A DNA stretch of 8,967 bases from Candidatus Parcubacteria bacterium (GTDB taxonomy: Bacteria; Patescibacteriota; Patescibacteriia; Patescibacteriales; UBA12075), in contig JAGLNE010000050.1 of NCBI GenBank assembly GCA_023139655.1, positions 1 through 8,967 on the forward strand. Direction: 5' to 3'. Position 1 is the stretch's first letter; every line of letters starts with the position of its first letter. The position numbers and the translations under genes are program-made. The notes under the pieces are model-generated. The model did not search any database, was not told the DNA's origin, and saw nothing but the letters and a program-made list of their open reading frames with translations. Positions 6,301-8,967 of the stretch are shown one piece after another.

Positions 6301-6371
6301 GGTCGTGCAACAATGCGTTAGATAAAATTAGCGAACATAAACTATATAAATCTATTAAAATCAAATTTACT

Positions 6372-6749
6372 ATGAATCCTGACATACCAAATTTTAATAA
6401 AAGAGAAAGAAAAGAACCTTTATTTGGTAAAGAATATTTTTTAAAGAGATTTCATTGGTTAAAAGATGACCATTCTGATGAATTACCAGACCAAGATGTA
6501 AGAGAACTATATGCTCATGGACACCCTAAGTGCGACACCTTTAAATGTCAAGGTAATTACATTGCTGGCCTAAAACATGATCTCGAAGGTGCACTTATTG
6601 ATAAAACATTTGATAATCCTGAATTTGAAAAAAAAGTAAAAGAGTTTTTAACGTATAAATTTAATTTTAATAGATTTACAACCAGAGAAGAAATAGATAT
6701 GATTAATAAAATATTAGATGAGGTAATTAATTATTTGGAAAATAAATAA
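6372..6749 (+). CDS. Hypothetical protein, 125 aa
   Basis: I do not recognise this protein. It has 125 residues, is soluble and charged, and has no signal peptide or membrane segment. The first half has aromatic and basic stretches (FGKEYFLKRFHWLKDDH). A central Cys/His patch, HGHPKCDTFKCQGNY, has two cysteines four residues apart and two nearby histidines; it could bind a metal, but it is not a standard zinc-finger pattern. The C-terminal third (about 85-125) looks helical (FEKKVKEFLTYKF, EEIDMINKILDEV). The AT-rich codon use matches neighbouring island genes. The ATG is preceded by AAATTTACT without SD; the same TTTACTATGAA occurs at the next gene. It is bracketed by composite repeats 2 and 3. 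Confidence 0.75.
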   Translation: MNPDIPNFNKRERKEPLFGKEYFLKRFHWLKDDHSDELPDQDVRELYAHGHPKCDTFKCQGNYIAGLKHDLEGALIDKTFDNPEFEKKVKEFLTYKFNFNRFTTREEIDMINKILDEVINYLENK

Positions 6750-6754
6750 TCAAT

Positions 6755-6880
6755 TTGATATTCGCCAACAACATATAGCAACGCGTATCTGGCTTCGCCC
6801 AAATTCAGTCTCCCTGCCTGCCGGCAGGCAGGCGTAATCTACTAGTGCTGCCGTCTTTGCTCCGCTACGGACGGGCAAGT
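6755..6880. repeat. Composite GC-rich repeat, element 3
   Basis: This lies between the unknown gene and the phosphatase gene. The segment 6842-6874 matches element 2 in 32 of 33 positions, and AAATTCAGT (6801-6809) is also shared with element 2 (6103-6111). After the shared core it jumps straight to GGGCAAG (6873-6879), so the segment of about 20 bases present in elements 1 and 2 is missing. It carries its own palindrome at 6813-6832. The left boundary is uncertain. Confidence 0.75.
6813..6832. repeat. Perfect 20-bp palindrome CCTGCCTGCC/GGCAGGCAGG
   Basis: The 20 bases equal their own reverse complement. The palindrome lies inside element 3 and is absent from elements 1 and 2, so it looks like a separate insertion into the composite repeat. 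Confidence 0.9.
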
Positions 6881-6887
6881 AAAAGAT

Positions 6888-6906
6888 GGGTTGGTGGGTT
6901 GGGTGG
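6888..6906 (+). other. G-rich tract with quadruplex potential
   Basis: GGGTTGGTGGGTTGGGTGG has five G-runs of two or three bases separated by one or two bases, which fits a two-layer G-quadruplex. It lies about 30 bases before the phosphatase start codon. A related sequence, GATGGGTTGG plus a longer G-run, follows that gene at 7599-7614. Any effect on transcription or translation is inference. Confidence 0.55.
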
Positions 6907-6938
6907 AATTTAAACTTTAATTTTTATCTTATTTTACT

Positions 6939-7532
6939 ATGAAGCTTATAATTACAAGACACGGAGAAACTGAAGAAAATATAGCTGGCATTCTGCAGGG
7001 ACATTTACCAGGAAAACTTTCCACAAAAGGCATTGAACAGGCGAAAAAAGTTGCTTTGAGATTAAAAAATGAAAATATCGATTTTATTTACTCTAGCGAT
7101 CTGGCAAGAGCGGCCGACACAGCAAAAGAAATAGCAAAACACCATTCTGGCGCTTCAATCGCTTTCGTAAAAAATCTTAGAGAAAGGAATTTTGGAGAAT
7201 TTCAAGGTAAAAAGAAAAGTGATTTTGGTTGGAATGCTAAAGACCAAAAGGTAATTTTTATTGAACCTAAAGAGGGGGAAACAATGAAAGCGGTTTACGA
7301 AAGAGCAGAAAATTTCCTACATAAAATTATTCATAAACATCACGACGATTCAGTCTTGTTTGTATGTCATGCAGGCGTTGGTAAAGCCATGGTTGCTGTA
7401 ATTACTGGTAAAAAACACTCAGAAATAAAAAACATTGAAGATATGCAGAATACCAGCGTAAGTACCTTTGAGATTGACGAAGATAAAAATCACAAAATTA
7501 TATGCTATAACTGTGTTAAGCACTTAAAATAA
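6939..7532 (+). CDS. Histidine phosphatase (phosphoglycerate mutase-like)
   Basis: This belongs to the branch-1 histidine phosphatase superfamily, which transfers phosphate to and from a catalytic histidine. It has 197 residues. The RHG motif is at the N-terminus (TRHGET, Arg7-His8-Gly9, His8 the nucleophile). Arg57 in SSDLARAADTA, Glu82 in LRERNFGEFQG (proposed proton donor) and His144 in VCHAG complete the active site. These features fit a small-molecule phosphatase of the GpmB/CobC/PhoE type better than a true cofactor-dependent mutase, but the substrate cannot be told. The ATG has no SD; TATCTT about 10 bases upstream could be a -10 element of a leaderless transcript. The gene is flanked by 15-base inverted repeats (6906-6920 and 7535-7549). 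Confidence 0.92.
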   Translation: MKLIITRHGETEENIAGILQGHLPGKLSTKGIEQAKKVALRLKNENIDFIYSSDLARAADTAKEIAKHHSGASIAFVKNLRERNFGEFQGKKKSDFGWNAKDQKVIFIEPKEGETMKAVYERAENFLHKIIHKHHDDSVLFVCHAGVGKAMVAVITGKKHSEIKNIEDMQNTSVSTFEIDEDKNHKIICYNCVKHLK

Positions 7533-7640
7533 GGTCAAAGTTTAAACTCAAAAAAGAAGGGCTGCCCGTTTAGCCAACCTGCTTACCGGCAAATAGGAGA
7601 TGGGTTGGGGGGGGTATATTAAATAAAATTGTATTTTCTA
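7533..7640. other. Repeat remnant after the phosphatase gene
   Basis: This gap starts with TCAAAGTTTAAACTC (7535-7549), the inverted partner of 6906-6920. A GC-richer piece, GGGCTGCCCG to CTTACCGGC (7559-7590), follows. It ends with GAGATGGGTTGG and eight consecutive G (7607-7614). It looks like a fourth, decayed member of the island's repeat set, but it does not share the CTCCGCTACGGACGG core. No gene or terminator is evident. Confidence 0.5.
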
Positions 7641-7656
7641 AAAAAAGGAGGTGATA

Positions 7657-7821
7657 ATATTAAAATATAGAGGCAAGCTTATTATCAAAACATTATTCTG
7701 TACTATATGTAAGAATATAAGGGAAATCCCAAGGAGGAAAGGCAAAAATAAGGCCATTGGACATAAAAAACATATGTTATGTTGCCACTGTAAAAAAGAA
7801 ACCGCCTTTGAAGAAGTTTAA
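7657..7821 (+). CDS. Small zinc-ribbon-like protein
   Basis: This short ORF encodes about 54 residues and ends in TAA at 7819-7821. The protein has two cysteine pairs, FCTICKN and LCCHCKK, about 30 residues apart around a basic linker (PRRKGKNKAIGHKKH). This is the layout of a small zinc ribbon that might bind nucleic acid. A near-perfect SD, AGGAGGTGA, is at 7646-7654, but no ATG follows. In-frame candidates are GTG 7651, which overlaps the SD, ATA 7657 (five bases after GGAGG) and TTA 7660 (eight bases after). I chose ATA 7657 for spacing, with low certainty on the start. The strong SD contrasts with the SD-less genes upstream. The gene runs into the shared terminator at 7839-7871. Confidence 0.65.
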   Translation: MLKYRGKLIIKTLFCTICKNIREIPRRKGKNKAIGHKKHMLCCHCKKETAFEEV

Positions 7822-7838
7822 TATTTACTAAAAATCAC

Positions 7839-7871
7839 AAAAGCCATCCTGCTTATATCAAGATGGCTTTT
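7839..7871. terminator. Bidirectional terminator between convergent genes
   Basis: A perfect 10-bp stem, AAAAGCCATC (7839-7848) with GATGGCTTTT (7862-7871), encloses a 13-base loop. It gives a T-run in both directions. It lies between the zinc-ribbon gene (+) and the pilin gene (-) and can end transcription of both. Confidence 0.85.
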
Positions 7872-7890
7872 AAAATTGGTATTTACGTAT

Positions 7891-8409
7891 TTATTTAGCG
7901 ACCGAAATAGCCGGGATAGCGGCTTTACTACCTATTTCCTCAGAGCATGAACCCACGACAAGGGCCCCTGTACTTTGCTTGGAAAAATAATATCTAACCT
8001 CATCAACCGAAGCACCGGAAGCATTTGGGTCAATTGGAATACTGGCTAAATAACCATTGTCAACTAATTCACTCAAATCAAGGCAGGCGGTCTGCAGGAT
8101 CACGGTCGGATTTGAACAAGTGTCATTACAACTTTCTCCGGCTCCGATCTGATAATACAAATCAGCGGTTAAATCATCAATATCAGCCAGATAAGTGCCG
8201 CCATTATCAATCTGATGCAACTTAATTGCCGCTATAACGGCGTTTACATCAGTCCAGCGCTGGGCATTGCGCGCGTCCTGAAAGCGGGCTAAAGGATTTA
8301 AAGCGACAAAGGCGAAAGCTGCCAAAACAGCAATTACGCCGATTACGATTAATAATTCTACTAAGGTGAAACCACGTTTGGCTACCTTCCTCCTTGTTAA
8401 ATTGTTCAT
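7891..8409 (-). CDS. Type IV pilin-like protein (class III signal)
   Basis: This is a prepilin-type protein, exported and assembled into a type IV pilus or pseudopilus. It has 172 residues. A basic leader (residues 1-13, MNNLTRRKVAKRG) ends in the prepilin-peptidase site KRG/FTLVELL, with Glu18 at the conserved +5 position. The hydrophobic N-terminal helix runs to about residue 38. It continues as NPLARFQDARNAQRWTDV, a pattern I associate with CPR pilins, and the globular domain has four cysteines (SCNDTC, TAC, GSC) that could form disulfides. No minor-pilin or assembly ATPase gene is visible nearby. The ATG at 8409 has no SD; an AAGGAGG lies just inside the gene as Arg-Arg codons with no in-frame start codon after it. 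Pili of this class support DNA uptake, adhesion or twitching in related systems. Confidence 0.92.
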   Translation of the reverse strand: MNNLTRRKVAKRGFTLVELLIVIGVIAVLAAFAFVALNPLARFQDARNAQRWTDVNAVIAAIKLHQIDNGGTYLADIDDLTADLYYQIGAGESCNDTCSNPTVILQTACLDLSELVDNGYLASIPIDPNASGASVDEVRYYFSKQSTGALVVGSCSEEIGSKAAIPAISVAK

Positions 8410-8438
8410 ATAATTGTTAAAGTTATTTAATTAATAAA

Positions 8439-8467
8439 ATTATAACATATTTTAACTGTTTAGCCAA
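8439..8467 (-). promoter_or_regulatory. Extended -10 promoter of the pilin gene
   Basis: On the minus strand, TGTTATAAT (8447-8439) is a perfect extended -10. TTGGCT (8467-8462) lies 17 bases upstream as a four-of-six -35. The start should fall near 8432, giving a leader of about 20-25 bases. This shows that the pilin gene can be transcribed separately from the SH3 gene upstream. Confidence 0.7.
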
Positions 8468-8472
8468 ATAAA

Positions 8473-8967
8473 TTATTCCTTAATAATAGTCGTAAAATTA
8501 GCATAAACCCAGCCGTTAGAAACTTTATCAAATTTAATTTCATGCCAATCCTGGCCGGTTTTTAAAAGCTCATAATATCCCCCGGGCTGGACCTGTCCGA
8601 CTATGGCATAATCAACTCCCGGTCCGGAATAAATATTCAAAGTTTGGTTGATATCATTAATTCTGAGCATAGAAGCTTTATTTTTATCCGGCAAATTTTT
8701 ATTTTTTTCTTCCAGAATATCCGGAGTAATATTACTGTAAAGCCCAACTTTAGCCTCCAATAAATAATTATTTTCAGTTCCTGCTTGGGACAATTTAAAA
8801 AAATTTATCTCATCAATTAAAAAATCACCGCCCTTCAGCGTATCACTCACTGTCTCGCTTAGCTTAGAACGGACTTCCTTGTCACTGTAAGCCAAGAAAG
8901 ACACAGACAAAGGAAAAATTTGATTGGCGGAAAAATCAGTAAGCGGTTTTGGCCACAGCACCTCTTC
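8473..8967 (-). CDS. SH3-domain protein, C-terminal part (truncated by window)
   Basis: The frame is open to the window edge on the minus strand. The GTG at 8961 is not a convincing start, so the N-terminus is probably outside the window. The visible 165 residues have an N-terminal portion with alternating beta pattern (FSANQIFPLSVSFLAYSDKEV) that I do not recognise. The last roughly 70 residues form a bacterial SH3 domain (LNIYSGPGVDYAIVGQVQPGG, WHEIKF, GWVYANF). Bacterial SH3 domains usually bind peptidoglycan or sit on the cell surface. Its TAA stop is 63 bases before the pilin start; both read in the same direction, though the pilin has its own promoter. A role in the envelope is inferred from the domain only. 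Confidence 0.8.
   Translation of the reverse strand, partial: EEVLWPKPLTDFSANQIFPLSVSFLAYSDKEVRSKLSETVSDTLKGGDFLIDEINFFKLSQAGTENNYLLEAKVGLYSNITPDILEEKNKNLPDKNKASMLRINDINQTLNIYSGPGVDYAIVGQVQPGGYYELLKTGQDWHEIKFDKVSNGWVYANFTTIIKE

Larger units (their letters stand above)
6075..6330. repeat. Composite GC-rich repeat with inverted ends, element 2
   Basis: This fills the gap between the MazG-like gene and the unknown 125-aa gene. Its ends are imperfect inverted repeats: TAATTTTATTTTTAACGC (6075-6092) and GCGTTAGATAAAATTA (6315-6330), whose reverse complement is TAATTTTATCTAACGC. Inside, 6124-6156 matches element 3 (6842-6874) in 32 of 33 positions and 6137-6176 matches element 1. Relative to element 1, a block of about 37 bases (6177-6213) is inserted before GGGCAAGCACC (6214-6224). 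The right part carries TTCGACAAGCTC-type sequence and a GGACAGGCG tandem array. Open frames across it on both strands are repeat-derived and were not called as genes. Confidence 0.85.

Noticed and set aside
6116..6385. Open frames on both strands across element 2
   Set aside because: They are translations of the GC-rich repeat and the GGACAGGCG array; no domain or start signal is visible.
5583..6900. A true integron
   Set aside because: No tyrosine recombinase integrase or attI site is in the window, and repeats 1 and 3 lack clear GTTRRRY/RYYYAAC ends; only the cassette-like layout was kept as a hypothesis.
7559..7600. tRNA or other structural RNA gene
   Set aside because: No cloverleaf arms, T-loop or CCA-end pattern can be traced.

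Overview
The window looks like part of a Candidate Phyla Radiation (Patescibacteria) genome, perhaps Parcubacteria/Falkowbacteria-like. This is an inference from several traits. The ComEC channel is compact and lacks the C-terminal metallo-beta-lactamase domain. A type IV pilin-like protein has a CPR-style 'NP..RF.DARNAQRW.DV' core. Proteins are small and AT-rich, many genes lack a Shine-Dalgarno (SD) sequence, and GC-rich palindromic repeats are scattered between and even inside genes. UGA is used as a stop (comEC and the radical SAM gene end in TGA) and an intact RF2 gene is present, so code 11 applies rather than the UGA=Gly code of Gracilibacteria/Absconditabacteria.

Left part (1-4355) is a conserved-looking + strand block: a repeat pair at the window edge, an ABC-2-type exporter ATPase (79-1059), prfB/RF2 (1061-2161, one base after the ATPase stop), comEC (2192-3829) and a secreted or membrane-anchored thermonuclease (3831-4355). 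The ComEC channel and an exported nuclease side by side suggest DNA uptake or processing at the surface. comEC carries a perfect 34-bp palindrome in frame in its N-terminal soluble domain, and a second palindromic repeat encodes part of its C-terminal tail. A hairpin/T-run terminator follows the nuclease.

Middle part (about 4410-7830) is an accessory island. A GC-rich palindromic repeat is followed by a clear sigma70-type promoter, a structured AT-rich leader, a five-codon upstream ORF and a very AT-rich radical SAM gene. Then come three small + strand genes: a MazG-like NTP pyrophosphohydrolase, an unknown 125-aa protein and a histidine phosphatase. They have no SD and are separated by three related, GC-rich, nested composite repeats. 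One repeat has 16-18-bp inverted ends and finishes in GCGTTAGAT, reminiscent of integron attC or MITE boundaries; no integrase is present. A small zinc-ribbon ORF with a near-perfect SD but no well-placed canonical start codon ends the island, followed by a bidirectional terminator.

Right part (7891-8967, - strand): a type IV pilin-like protein with its own extended -10 promoter, and downstream of the window edge-on the same strand-the C-terminal part of an SH3-domain envelope protein that runs off the window. Pilin, ComEC and nuclease could all serve natural competence, but the sequence alone does not prove that they act together.
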